A stretch of DNA of 24,531 bases from JBHGXV01 sp041920505 (GCA_041920505.1 JBHGXV010000065.1:1-24531), one strand, 5' to 3'; shown: positions 8,291-16,131, counted from the first letter of the stretch. Made by a program: numbers and translations. The notes: generated from the letters alone by a model not told the origin.

Positions 8291-8366
8291 AAGGGCAAAC
8301 CCATTGAAAGATGGGGACGCAAAGCCACGGGTCTAAGGTCTACTGACTACGATAGCCGGGTTGCCA
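8291..8366 (+). promoter_or_regulatory. Cyclic-di-GMP-I (GEMM-I) riboswitch upstream of cheW
   Basis: All the hallmarks of the GEMM-I aptamer are present in order: GGGCAAACCC, a P2 stem capped by a GAAA tetraloop (CCCATT/GATGGG), GGGGACGCAAAGCC, ACGGGTCTAAGG, a P3 arm, and GATAGCCGGGTTGCC at 8351-8365. P1 forms from GGCAA (8294-8298) with TTGCC (8361-8365). The family binds c-di-GMP. The second copy near 16061 shows compensatory changes in P2 (CCCGTC/GGCGGG), which supports the fold. The 3' strand GATAGCCG (8351-8358) is perfectly complementary to CGGCTATC (8401-8408) in the following terminator, so ligand binding should favour termination (an OFF switch, inferred). Confidence 0.95.
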
Positions 8367-8401
8367 TTCCACGATGTTTCCGTGACATTCGGAGCGACTG
8401 C

Positions 8402-8440
8402 GGCTATCCCTTTTCTTTACCGGGATAGTCTTTTTGTTTT
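8402..8440 (+). terminator. Riboswitch expression-platform terminator (che operon)
   Basis: GGCTATCCC (8402-8410) pairs with GGGATAGTC (8422-8430) and is followed by TTTTTGTTTT. Its 5' strand can alternatively pair with the aptamer 3' strand at 8351-8358, giving mutually exclusive terminator and antiterminator forms. It lies about 300 bases before cheW. Confidence 0.88.
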
Positions 8441-8740
8441 AAACGTTGTGGGGGGAAAATGGCAAATGTGCTTCCCCTGCCTTCCCCCGTCTCCCCACGC
8501 TGCTGATTTGATGATTGTTTTGTCTCACCGCCATTCACTTTATCAACCTGCCAGACCAGGGCAAAGATTGTTATACGTAGCGTTTGCGAACCCGCAGGTG
8601 TGGTCTGGGTATGTCCCATTTATTTCTCAATCACGATATTTTTCTCATCGTTTGTTCAACCAGGCAGTGTTTTCAATCAGCGATTTCCAATCATTGTTTT
8701 TCATCACACAAAAAGGATATGACGCGAAAGGGGGGAGCTG
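8441..8740 (+). other. Long 5' leader between riboswitch terminator and cheW, with inverted repeats
   Basis: No convincing gene. GTGGGG (8448-8453) can pair with CCCCAC (8493-8498). Further on, ACCTGC (8546-8551) is complementary to GCAGGT (8594-8599), and CCAGACCA (8551-8558) to TGGTCTGG (8601-8608); these two pairings cross, so they are alternatives or a pseudoknot. A short hairpin TGGGTATGTCCCA follows. The cheW ribosome binding site GGGGGAG is at 8731-8737. A second structured leader element is possible but unproven. Confidence 0.4.
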
Positions 8741-9160
8741 ATGATGTCAACTGCTTTTGATGTCCAATACGTCGTTCTTGAAGCGGGAGAAGAAAAATAC
8801 GCTCTGCGCATCTATGACATTTACGAAGTCATCAGGATGCAAAAGGTTACCGAGGTTCCGAACAGCAAACCGTATATGCTTGGTGTGATTAACCTTCGCG
8901 GCAAGATTGTCCCGGTGATCAGTCTTCGCAAACGTTTTGGGTTAGCAGAGGTTCCGGTTACCCAATCCACCCGGATCGTGGTAGTGAAAAGCCGGGAAGA
9001 GATGATCGGAATTGTCGTAGACGGGGTGAAGAGAGTCACGACCTTTCCAGATATCCAACCACCTGCTGAGATGGTTGACGCAACCTGGTTTGAAGGGGTT
9101 GGCCAATCACAAGAAGGTTTGGTCAGCATTCTCAATATTGATCAAGTTCTTTACGGATAG
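8741..9160 (+). CDS. cheW: Chemotaxis coupling protein CheW
   Basis: 139 residues, a single CheW domain with the conserved core YMLGVINLRGKIVPVISLRKRFGL and the interior strand RIVVVKSREEMIGIVVDGV. CheW is the SH3-like cytoplasmic adaptor that couples receptors to the CheA kinase. ATG 8741 and ATG 8744 are adjacent; the spacing from GGGGGAG favours 8744, and I give the outer one. It is the first gene after the c-di-GMP riboswitch leader, with cheA starting 11 bases after its stop. Confidence 0.93.
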   Translation: MMSTAFDVQYVVLEAGEEKYALRIYDIYEVIRMQKVTEVPNSKPYMLGVINLRGKIVPVISLRKRFGLAEVPVTQSTRIVVVKSREEMIGIVVDGVKRVTTFPDIQPPAEMVDATWFEGVGQSQEGLVSILNIDQVLYG

Positions 9161-9171
9161 GGAGATTGCCA

Positions 9172-11202
9172 ATGGAACTGTTCGACCAGTCCGAACTTAT
9201 GGGAGCCTTTCTTGATGAGGTGGAAGAGCAACTTCAACTCCTCGAACAAGATGTCTTGCAGCTTGAGCAAGAGGGGGAGTCGCCTGAAATAATTCACAGC
9301 ATTTTTCGTGTGGCCCATACGCTGAAAGGTGCTTCCGCAGCGATGGGGTTTGAGGAAATGAAACGTGTAACCCATGAGATGGAAAATGTGCTGGATACCA
9401 TCCGAAACCATCTGTTGCCGGTCACGAAACCCATCGTGAACCTCCTGTTTCAGTGTTTGGATCACCTTCGGCAACTGCGTGATGAATTTGTCGCCGGTCG
9501 TATTCAGACAAACGGCGAGCCGCTGATACAGGAACTCCGCATGTTGCTTGATGGCACAGGAAGCACGCAAGAAGAAAGATCATCACAGATACAGGCACTT
9601 GCTTTACAGCCAGATCAACAAGCGAAACTGACGGAAGCCAGACATCAAGGGCTGCCGATCTGGCACTGCGAGGTTGAGATTGATCCGGATTGTGAGATGA
9701 AGCTGGCACGTGCGTTTGTGATTCGCAACCGGATCGCGCAATTGGGGGAAGTGGTCGAAACCCTGCCCAAGCTGGATCTGGATACGCCGGAGTCATCGCT
9801 TGCGCAGATTGCCTGCTTGCTGATCTCCGACCTGGATGCCGCGTCGCTTGAAGCGGAGACGAAAAAGATTGTTGATGTCAAGCGAGTGCACATTCGTCCC
9901 TATACCGAAAACGACGCGGGATGCAAAGACTTCCCCACGGAGCGGTTGGATCGGGATTTGTCACAGCCGAAGGACATGATCGAAAAAAGGCGGTCCTTTC
10001 AGACCATACGAGTGAACGTGGACAGGCTTGAGCGGCTCATGAACCTGGTGGGGGAACTGGTCATCGACCAAACGCGCATCGCTCAGGTGAGAAGCATGTT
10101 ACACAACCGCTATACAGATGAAACGATCGATGAACTGGAACAAATCTCGAATCATATCTCCCGGGTGGTAGGGGAACTGCAAGAAAGCATGATGAAAACG
10201 CGAATGTTGCCGATTGAGCAACTATTCAACAGATTCCCGCGAATGGTCCGGGATCTCTCCAACGCGTTGGGGAAAGAAGTCAATCTGGTCATCGAGGGGC
10301 AGGATACAGAATTAGACCGGACAGTCATTGAAGAGATAGGCGACCCGCTTATTCACCTCATCCGAAACGCGCTGGATCATGGGATTGAACAGGCAAAGGT
10401 GCGGAAACACGCGAACAAACCGATAAAGGGAACCCTGCGGATTACGGCATCCCATCAGGAAAATCAGGTTGTTCTGACGATTGAAGACGACGGGGCCGGC
10501 ATTGACCCGCAGAAGGTGAAACAATCGGCGATCCAAAAGGGACTCATTACGGCTCAGGAAGCGGAAGGGATGACGGAGCAGGAACTGATTGAACTGATTT
10601 TTCAACCGGGATTCTCGACGGCGAAAACAGTGAGTGACATCTCAGGGCGGGGCGTTGGAATGGACATTGTCCGCTCCCACATCGAAAAACTGCATGGTTT
10701 GATTGATGTGGAAACCCGGCTGGGAAAAGGGACGACATTTACGATAAAACTGCCGTTGACGCTGGCCATTCTGACGGGGCTTTTGATCAAGCTGAACGGA
10801 CGGACATATGCGTTGCCCATGGGCAGTGTCGTGGAAATTGTCCGTATCCCCATAAGAGATATACATTCGGTCAAGGGGCAAGCCGTAGCCGTCATCCGGG
10901 ACAAAGCCCTTCCGTTAATTTGGCTCCATGACCACTTTGGGATCGAACGACAGAACCGAAAACACAAAAACGTGTTCATTGTTGTGGTCGGAGTGGCCGA
11001 GAAGCGTCTGGGACTGGTGGTTGATGAGCTAATCGGCAACCAGGAAATCGTGGTAAAATCGATGGGCTCCTACATCGGAAAAATTGAGGGAATTTCAGGG
11101 GCCACCATTCTTGGAGACGGAAGCGTGTCGCTGATTTTGGATGTAATCGGGATCTCGAAAATGATAGAGAACCGCAGACCCGCATTACCAGAAGTGATGT
11201 AA
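9172..11202 (+). CDS. cheA: Chemotaxis sensor histidine kinase CheA
   Basis: 676 residues with the complete CheA order. P1 HPt domain: RVAHTLKGAS with phospho-acceptor His49. A P2-like region follows at about 150-250. P3 dimerisation helices are at RLERLMNLVGELVIDQTRI. The P4 kinase domain has N-box LIRNALDHGIE, G1 IEDDGAGID, G2 SGRGVGMDIV and GKGTTF. A P5 CheW-like domain fills the C-terminus. It phosphorylates CheB (encoded downstream) and presumably a CheY elsewhere. ATG 9172 has GGGAG 8 bases upstream; an in-frame TTG at 9166 lies too close to that site. It is not fused to a receiver. The stop TAA overlaps the AAGGAGGA ribosome binding site of the receptor gene. Confidence 0.95.
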   Translation: MELFDQSELMGAFLDEVEEQLQLLEQDVLQLEQEGESPEIIHSIFRVAHTLKGASAAMGFEEMKRVTHEMENVLDTIRNHLLPVTKPIVNLLFQCLDHLRQLRDEFVAGRIQTNGEPLIQELRMLLDGTGSTQEERSSQIQALALQPDQQAKLTEARHQGLPIWHCEVEIDPDCEMKLARAFVIRNRIAQLGEVVETLPKLDLDTPESSLAQIACLLISDLDAASLEAETKKIVDVKRVHIRPYTENDAGCKDFPTERLDRDLSQPKDMIEKRRSFQTIRVNVDRLERLMNLVGELVIDQTRIAQVRSMLHNRYTDETIDELEQISNHISRVVGELQESMMKTRMLPIEQLFNRFPRMVRDLSNALGKEVNLVIEGQDTELDRTVIEEIGDPLIHLIRNALDHGIEQAKVRKHANKPIKGTLRITASHQENQVVLTIEDDGAGIDPQKVKQSAIQKGLITAQEAEGMTEQELIELIFQPGFSTAKTVSDISGRGVGMDIVRSHIEKLHGLIDVETRLGKGTTFTIKLPLTLAILTGLLIKLNGRTYALPMGSVVEIVRIPIRDIHSVKGQAVAVIRDKALPLIWLHDHFGIERQNRKHKNVFIVVVGVAEKRLGLVVDELIGNQEIVVKSMGSYIGKIEGISGATILGDGSVSLILDVIGISKMIENRRPALPEVM

Positions 11203-11214
11203 GGAGGAATGAAC

Positions 11215-13947
11215 ATGAAAATCAAAAAAATGGCACTCAGATTCATCGATTCCAATGGCTCCGTATCCAAGGCGATTACCGTCTCGGAAGCCGTGGAACA
11301 ACAATTGAAAAATTTCTCCGACATAACCGGGCAAATGTCAAAAGGAACCGATGAACAATCAGCGGCAATTGAATCGACGACGACCATGCTGGAAGAGCTG
11401 ACGAAGTCGATCAGAGGAGTTACGCAAAATGCCGAATCGGTCACGATGATGACCGAAGAGGTCTTGGCCACTCTGGAAGAAGCGGCCACTTCGATCCAAC
11501 AAGTGGCCGGAAACGCGGCAAGTACCGTAAGCTCGATTGAACAAGTTTCCACATCGATCGAACAAATGGGGCAACAGATTAAAGGGGTAGCGGGCAACGC
11601 GGAAAGCTTGACCGCGTCCGCGCGGGAGTCTGCGGCAGCCATTGAAGAAATGCTGACCTCTGTTCAACAAGTAGCCGGAAATGCGGAAAGCACCACAAAT
11701 TCGGTGGAGCAAATCTCGGTTTCGATTGAGCAAATGGAAAAATTGGTAAAAGGTGTAGCCAATAACACCGAAAGCCTGACCGCCTCCGCACAAGAAACCT
11801 CAACGGCGATCCAGGAAATGGCCGCTTCCATTCAGCAGGTTGCGGGCAATGCGGAAAGCACCGCCGGATCAGTCGAGCAAATCTCGGTGGCGATCGAACA
11901 GATGGGTAATCAGGTCAAAGGTGTGGCGGCCAACGCCGAAAGTCTCACCGGATCGGCGGAGGAAGCATCTGCCGCCATTCAGGAAATGGCGGCATCGATT
12001 CAACAAGTAGCCGGGAACGCCGAAAGTACGGCAAGTTCAATCGAACAAATCTCGGCGGCGATCGAACAAATGGGCAGTCAGGTCAAAGGCGTGGCGGCCA
12101 ACGCCGAAAGCCTCACCGCGTCGGCAGAGGAGGCATCCGCCGCCATTCAGGAAATGGCGGCATCGATTCAACAAGTAGCCGGAAACGCCGAAAGCACGGC
12201 CAGTTCCGTCGAACAGATTTCGGCGGCAATCGAACAAATGGGCAAATCCATTAGAGGAGTGGCAAACAATACGGACTCCCTGCAAAAATCAGCCCATGAA
12301 ACGTCCGCGGCGATCCAACAAATGGCAGCCTCGATTGAACAAGTCGCGCAAAACGCGCAAAACGTAAACCAATTAAGCGAAAAGGTTCAACTCGATGCCA
12401 GAGACGGACAGAAAGCGGTGAACCAATCGCTCGTTGGCATGAAAGAAATTGCCGATGTCGTCAAACGGGCTTCTGATGTAATCAGCAACCTGGGCAGGAG
12501 TTCAGAACAAATCGGCAGCATTATTGAAGTGATTGACGACATTGCCGAACAAACCAACCTGTTGGCCTTGAATGCGGCGATTGAAGCGGCGCGAGCCGGG
12601 GAACACGGCAAGGGGTTCGCGGTCGTGGCGGATGAAGTACGAAAATTGGCAGAACGCACAGCGACGGCGACCAAAGAGATCGCGGGGCTGATAAAAGGGA
12701 TTCAAGGGGAAACGGCGGATGCGATCAAGGCCATTGAAGTGGGAACCAAAAAAGTGGATGAGGGAAGCAAGCTTGCTGATGAAGCGGGTGAAGCGATCGC
12801 CAAAATCGTAACCGGCATTGAACGTATCTCGGAAGAAGTTCGCCAGATTACAACCGCCACCGTCGAGCAAGCAAAGGGCAGCGAACAAATCGTCAAGGCT
12901 GTGGAAAACGTCACAAACCAGGCCACACAGGTAACGCAGGCAACCAAGGAACAAGCGGCCAGCGTAGAAGAAATCATCAAAGGGGTAGTCAACGCCCGGG
13001 AGCAGGTTCGCCAAATTACCTTGGCTACGAGAGAACAAGCCAACGGAAGCGAACAAATTATCGCGGCGGTTGAAGATGTCTCCAATCAATCGGCCCAAAT
13101 CACCGAAGCAACGAAACAGCAAGCTCTTATGGTGGAGGAAATTATCAGAGGGGTTGCCAATGCCCGTGAACAAGTTCGTCAAATTGCGTCTGCAACCGAG
13201 GAACAGGCGAAACAGGCTGATGACATTGTAAAAGCTGTGGAGAACGTCACCAACCAGGCGGCACAAGTCAGCCAGGCCACCCAAGAGCAAGCGGCCGGTA
13301 TGGAAGAAATCATGAAGGGTGTGGCAAATGCGCGTGAACAAGTCCGCCAGATTACGGCCGCTACCGTTGAGCAAGCCAAACAAGCGCGCGACATTGTAAA
13401 AGCGGTGGAAAACGTCACGAATCAGGCGGAAGAAGTGACCCAAGCCACGGAGGAACAGGCGCAAGGGTTGGATGAAATCCTCAAGGGGATCGTCAACGCC
13501 CGTGAACAGATGCGTCAAATGACAGTCGCTACAGGGGAACAGGCGAAACACGGAAAAGATATCATGGACTCGATTGCAAATGTGACCGATCAAGCCGCCC
13601 AAGTGACCGAGGCGACCAAGCAACAGGCGCAAGGGGTGGAGGAGATTATCAAAGCCGTTGTCAATGCGAGAGAGCAAGTCCGTCAGATTACGGTGGCAAC
13701 CCAGGAACAAGCGAAACAGGTTGAGCAGGTTGTGAAGATCGCACAAGACGTGGCGGAACAGGCTGCACAGGTGACCCATGGCGCAAAAGTGCAAACAGCC
13801 GAAGTGGAAAATGTCGCTCTGGCAATGAAGCAGGCCAAAGATCAGGTTCAGCAAAACATCAGGGATGTGGCACGTATGGTGACACTGACCCATGAACTGT
13901 CCGAGAAAACGGGTGTTATACGCCAATCCCTGGAAGTGTTGCGCTAA
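11215..13947 (+). CDS. Giant soluble methyl-accepting chemotaxis protein built of 56-residue heptad repeats
   Basis: 910 residues, no membrane segment, signal peptide or recognisable sensor domain. The MCP signalling tip is canonical (AEQTNLLALNAAIEAARAGE, then HGKGFAVVADEVRKLAERT), with tip Glu about residue 463, the middle of the chain. Residues 92-371 are five tandem 56-residue units and 542-877 are six more, each made of two related 28-residue halves; 56 is eight heptads. Both arms therefore look like continuous antiparallel coiled coil of about 64-66 heptads, far beyond the roughly 18 per arm of E. coli Tsr. N-arm units carry motifs such as SAAIQEMAAS that fit the CheR/CheB methylation consensus. 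ATG 11215 is chosen because AAGGAGGA ends 6 bases upstream; ATG 11209 abuts it. It should signal through the adjacent CheA/CheW and be adapted by CheR/CheB. What it senses is not visible. Confidence 0.93.
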   Translation: MKIKKMALRFIDSNGSVSKAITVSEAVEQQLKNFSDITGQMSKGTDEQSAAIESTTTMLEELTKSIRGVTQNAESVTMMTEEVLATLEEAATSIQQVAGNAASTVSSIEQVSTSIEQMGQQIKGVAGNAESLTASARESAAAIEEMLTSVQQVAGNAESTTNSVEQISVSIEQMEKLVKGVANNTESLTASAQETSTAIQEMAASIQQVAGNAESTAGSVEQISVAIEQMGNQVKGVAANAESLTGSAEEASAAIQEMAASIQQVAGNAESTASSIEQISAAIEQMGSQVKGVAANAESLTASAEEASAAIQEMAASIQQVAGNAESTASSVEQISAAIEQMGKSIRGVANNTDSLQKSAHETSAAIQQMAASIEQVAQNAQNVNQLSEKVQLDARDGQKAVNQSLVGMKEIADVVKRASDVISNLGRSSEQIGSIIEVIDDIAEQTNLLALNAAIEAARAGEHGKGFAVVADEVRKLAERTATATKEIAGLIKGIQGETADAIKAIEVGTKKVDEGSKLADEAGEAIAKIVTGIERISEEVRQITTATVEQAKGSEQIVKAVENVTNQATQVTQATKEQAASVEEIIKGVVNAREQVRQITLATREQANGSEQIIAAVEDVSNQSAQITEATKQQALMVEEIIRGVANAREQVRQIASATEEQAKQADDIVKAVENVTNQAAQVSQATQEQAAGMEEIMKGVANAREQVRQITAATVEQAKQARDIVKAVENVTNQAEEVTQATEEQAQGLDEILKGIVNAREQMRQMTVATGEQAKHGKDIMDSIANVTDQAAQVTEATKQQAQGVEEIIKAVVNAREQVRQITVATQEQAKQVEQVVKIAQDVAEQAAQVTHGAKVQTAEVENVALAMKQAKDQVQQNIRDVARMVTLTHELSEKTGVIRQSLEVLR
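11488..12327 (+). repeat. Five tandem 168-bp (56-codon) coding repeats, receptor N-arm
   Basis: Units start at 11488, 11656, 11824, 11992 and 12160. The consensus begins ASIQQVAGNAEST and ends AAIQEMA. Units 3 and 4 share a 44-base identical run (11971-12014 and 12139-12182), exactly 168 bases apart, indicating recent duplication or conversion. A preceding half-unit of 28 codons covers residues 64-91. Confidence 0.93.
12838..13845 (+). repeat. Six tandem 168-bp (56-codon) coding repeats, receptor C-arm
   Basis: Units start at 12838, 13006, 13174, 13342, 13510 and 13678. Each begins VRQIT-like (MRQMT in unit 5, VRQIA in unit 3) and ends NAREQ, except the diverged last unit. Common inner motifs are IVKAVENVTNQA and ATxEQA. 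They are more diverged at DNA level than the N-arm units. Their distance from the tip (79-414 residues) mirrors that of the N-arm repeats (92-371). Confidence 0.93.
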
Positions 13948-13969
13948 TTTTGCGGTGCACGTCATTTGC

Positions 13970-14004
13970 GACCGCTGAAGAAGGAGCTGACTTTTTCAGC
14001 GGTC
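13970..14004 (+). other. Intercistronic stem-loop between receptor gene and cheR
   Basis: GACCGCTGAA (13970-13979) is perfectly complementary to TTCAGCGGTC (13995-14004), with AAGGAG in the 15-base loop. There is no T-run after it, so it is not a standard terminator. It could stabilise the upstream mRNA end, reduce transcription into cheR, or expose a ribosome binding site. No start codon is well placed for the loop AAGGAG. Confidence 0.6.
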
Positions 14005-14033
14005 AATCCATCGCGAAGTGTATGGTGGTTTTT

Positions 14034-14867
14034 ATGGTAAACATGGCGTTACGACAATTGGGGCAACTGATTTATGATCATTGCGGGCTGAACTACTTGC
14101 AAAATCTCTCTTCACTGGAGAGCAAGATCGCGAAACGAACCAATGAGTTGGGGATGTCCATCTGGGAGTACACCCGGCATTTGGAGCAAAATCCGGCAGA
14201 ATGGGATATTGCGGTAGAACTGCTTACGATTAATGAAACCTATTTTTGCCGGGAAGAAAACCAGTTGGAAGTGTTTCAGTCGATGATTCTCCCGCAACTG
14301 ACCAGCAAGAATCCGATCCGAATCTGGAGTGCCGCTTGTTCAACGGGCGAAGAACCGTATACGCTGGCGATGATGGTTGCGGAAACCGGGTTCATCCCGC
14401 TTGACGCGGTCGAGATCCTGGCTACGGATATCAACAAAAAGGTATTGCAGACCGCACAACAAGGCTGGTATGCGAAACGCTCATTGTCTTTCCGGCGCAT
14501 GCCGGAGCATCTCCTGAACAAATATTTTGTGGAACGGGATGAAGGATATCAGGTGATTGATTCGATCCGCAGTCGGGTTCAGTTCCGTTCCTTCAATCTG
14601 CTTGACCTAGACGACATGGAGAAGCTTGGGGAGTTTGACGTCATTTTTTGCCGCAATGTTTTGATCTACTTTGACAGGATCGCCATACAGAAAGTGGTTT
14701 CACGTTTTTTCGACCGGTTGGCGCCTGAGGGAGCGTTGTTCTTGGGCCACGCCGAAAGCATCACCGGAATGAACACGGGATTTGAGACCGTTCACACGGA
14801 GAAGAGTTTTTATTACCGGAAGGGAGTTTCGTCCTTTGCAGCAGTACGGCGTTTTGGTAGTGGATGA
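14034..14867 (+). CDS. cheR: Chemoreceptor glutamate methyltransferase CheR
   Basis: 277 residues. The N-terminal helical CheR domain is followed by a Rossmann methyltransferase with the family signatures LTINETYFCRE, IWSAACSTGEEPYTLAM (SAM-binding loop), EILATDIN and FDVIFCRNVLIYFD. It transfers methyl groups from SAM to Glu residues on receptor helices, here presumably the repeat-rich receptor encoded just upstream. No ribosome binding site is strong: GGTGG lies 5 bases before ATG 14034, and ATG 14022 or 14043 are alternatives. The 3' end overlaps cheB by 32 bases. Confidence 0.93.
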   Translation: MVNMALRQLGQLIYDHCGLNYLQNLSSLESKIAKRTNELGMSIWEYTRHLEQNPAEWDIAVELLTINETYFCREENQLEVFQSMILPQLTSKNPIRIWSAACSTGEEPYTLAMMVAETGFIPLDAVEILATDINKKVLQTAQQGWYAKRSLSFRRMPEHLLNKYFVERDEGYQVIDSIRSRVQFRSFNLLDLDDMEKLGEFDVIFCRNVLIYFDRIAIQKVVSRFFDRLAPEGALFLGHAESITGMNTGFETVHTEKSFYYRKGVSSFAAVRRFGSG

Positions 14868-15882
14868 TTCCGCCTTTATGCGGAGAGCGATCAGCAAAAT
14901 CCTTGAAAGTGACGAGCAATTTTTTACCCTGGATGTCGCAAGGAATGGACAAGAAGCGGTCGAGAAAGTCCAGCGTCTGCGGCCTGATGTCGTGACGATG
15001 GATGTGGAGATGCCGGAAATGAACGGATTGCAGGCACTCAAGCAAATTCAAAACGTATCCCCGGTTCCCGTTGTCATGCTGAGTTCATTTACAGACGCGG
15101 GAACGCAGGCCGCATTGGATGCCATGGAGCTTGGAGCCGTTGATTTCTTTCTGAAGTCCGCTTTGATCAAAGACCCGATCGATGAGGATGCCGTGAAGGA
15201 TTTTTTGTTGCGCATAAAGGCTGCTGCTGGCGCAAAAACCCCGGAAGCGATCCGAACGCTTGATCCTACAGAGAATCAACCGATGCAGAAACCAAGAGAA
15301 GCGCAAATGGATCTGATCATCATCGGCAGTTCGACCGGCGGCCCTTCCGCTTTGCAAGCGCTTCTCCCCAGATTTACGCCTGACTTTCCGGCGCCGATTC
15401 TCGTCGTTCAGCATATGCCGCCAGGTTTTACGAAACCATTTGCTCACAGGTTCAACACGATCTGCAAGTTACAGGTAAAAGAGGCGGAGGACGGAGACGC
15501 GCTTGAACCTGGAACCATTTACATCGCGCCTTCCGGGTTTCAAACTGTGGTTGAACAACAACGAAACAAAAGCAAGCGTCTCAGAGTCAAAACGGAATCA
15601 CCAATCCCAACGTTGTACAAACCGTCGGTGGATGTCACGCTCCTATCAGCCGCTCCTCTTTTTGGCGATCGATTGCTGTCCGTGATCCTTACCGGTATGG
15701 GAGCAGACGGGCTGGAAGGATGCAAAAAGGTGAAGGAGCATCAGGGCCGCGTCATTGTCGAAGCGGAGGAATCCTGCATTATATATGGGATGCCGAAAGC
15801 CGTGTTTGAGGCGGGGTACGCGGATCGCCAAAGTGCGCTTTCTTCGATTTATCCGCTCATCTTATCCTCTTTGAGGAGATGA
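14836..15882 (+). CDS. cheB: Chemotaxis response regulator / protein-glutamate methylesterase CheB
   Basis: 348 residues. The N-terminal receiver has the acidic pair in VLVVDDSAF and phospho-acceptor Asp56 in VTMDVEMPEMNG. The C-terminal methylesterase domain carries the catalytic Ser in GSSTGGPSA, His in VQHMPPGFT and Asp in LTGMGADG. It removes methyl groups from receptors (and deamidates Gln) when phosphorylated by CheA. I chose TTG 14836 because GGGAG is 9 bases upstream and the receiver domain begins immediately; the resulting length matches typical CheB. It overlaps cheR and is the last gene of the operon. No CheY follows. Confidence 0.92.
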   Translation: MQQYGVLVVDDSAFMRRAISKILESDEQFFTLDVARNGQEAVEKVQRLRPDVVTMDVEMPEMNGLQALKQIQNVSPVPVVMLSSFTDAGTQAALDAMELGAVDFFLKSALIKDPIDEDAVKDFLLRIKAAAGAKTPEAIRTLDPTENQPMQKPREAQMDLIIIGSSTGGPSALQALLPRFTPDFPAPILVVQHMPPGFTKPFAHRFNTICKLQVKEAEDGDALEPGTIYIAPSGFQTVVEQQRNKSKRLRVKTESPIPTLYKPSVDVTLLSAAPLFGDRLLSVILTGMGADGLEGCKKVKEHQGRVIVEAEESCIIYGMPKAVFEAGYADRQSALSSIYPLILSSLRR

Positions 15883-15985
15883 AATCGCGGATAGCGAGAC
15901 CCGCCATAAGTTCAAGCAGAGAATAGGATTATCGCCCAAAACATGCAGATTTTATCTGCCTGCTGATTTATTAGCCAGAAATTTA

Positions 15986-16014
15986 TTGACGAATAAAGGA
16001 AATGGATGTATATT
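15986..16014 (+). promoter_or_regulatory. Sigma-A-type promoter of the second riboswitch unit
   Basis: TTGACG (15986-15991), a 17-base spacer and TATATT (16009-16014) give a near-consensus promoter. Transcription would start near 16021, about 40 bases before the aptamer. No strong terminator separates cheB from this promoter; the GCAGAT-TTT-ATCTGC hairpin before it lacks a T-run, so some read-through is possible. Confidence 0.75.
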
Positions 16015-16060
16015 AGACAAGATATTTTTCGACAAAACCTATCTGTTGGCAGTTTGTTAA

Positions 16061-16131
16061 GGGCAAACCCGTCGAAAGGCGGGGACGCAAAGCCACGGGT
16101 CTAAGGCGAAAGCTATGATAGCCGGGTTGCC
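16061..16131 (+). promoter_or_regulatory. Second cyclic-di-GMP-I (GEMM-I) riboswitch
   Basis: The order is the same as in the copy before cheW: GGGCAAACCC, P2 with GAAA loop (CCCGTC/GGCGGG), GGGGACGCAAAGCC, ACGGGTCTAAGG, a P3 arm capped by GAAA (GGC/GCT), and GATAGCCGGGTTGCC at 16117-16131. Both P2 and P3 differ from the first copy in ways that keep pairing. GATAGCC (16117-16123) is complementary to GGCTATC (16166-16172) in the following terminator, so an OFF switch is again predicted. Confidence 0.95.

Noticed and set aside
11488..13845. Regularly spaced 168-bp repeats considered as a CRISPR or satellite array
   Set aside because: They are in-frame coding repeats with heptad periodicity, diverged mainly at synonymous positions, with no unique spacers.
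12502..13965. A 487-codon open frame on the minus strand across the receptor gene
   Set aside because: It is antisense to the repetitive, Gln/Ala/Val-rich coiled coil. The periodic composition removes stop codons from the opposite strand, and the product is a low-complexity Leu/Phe/Arg/Cys-rich chain with no family.
15944..15960. GCAGAT-TTT-ATCTGC hairpin as terminator of the che operon
   Set aside because: Short 6-bp stem, and no T-run follows; it is not convincing as a rho-independent terminator.
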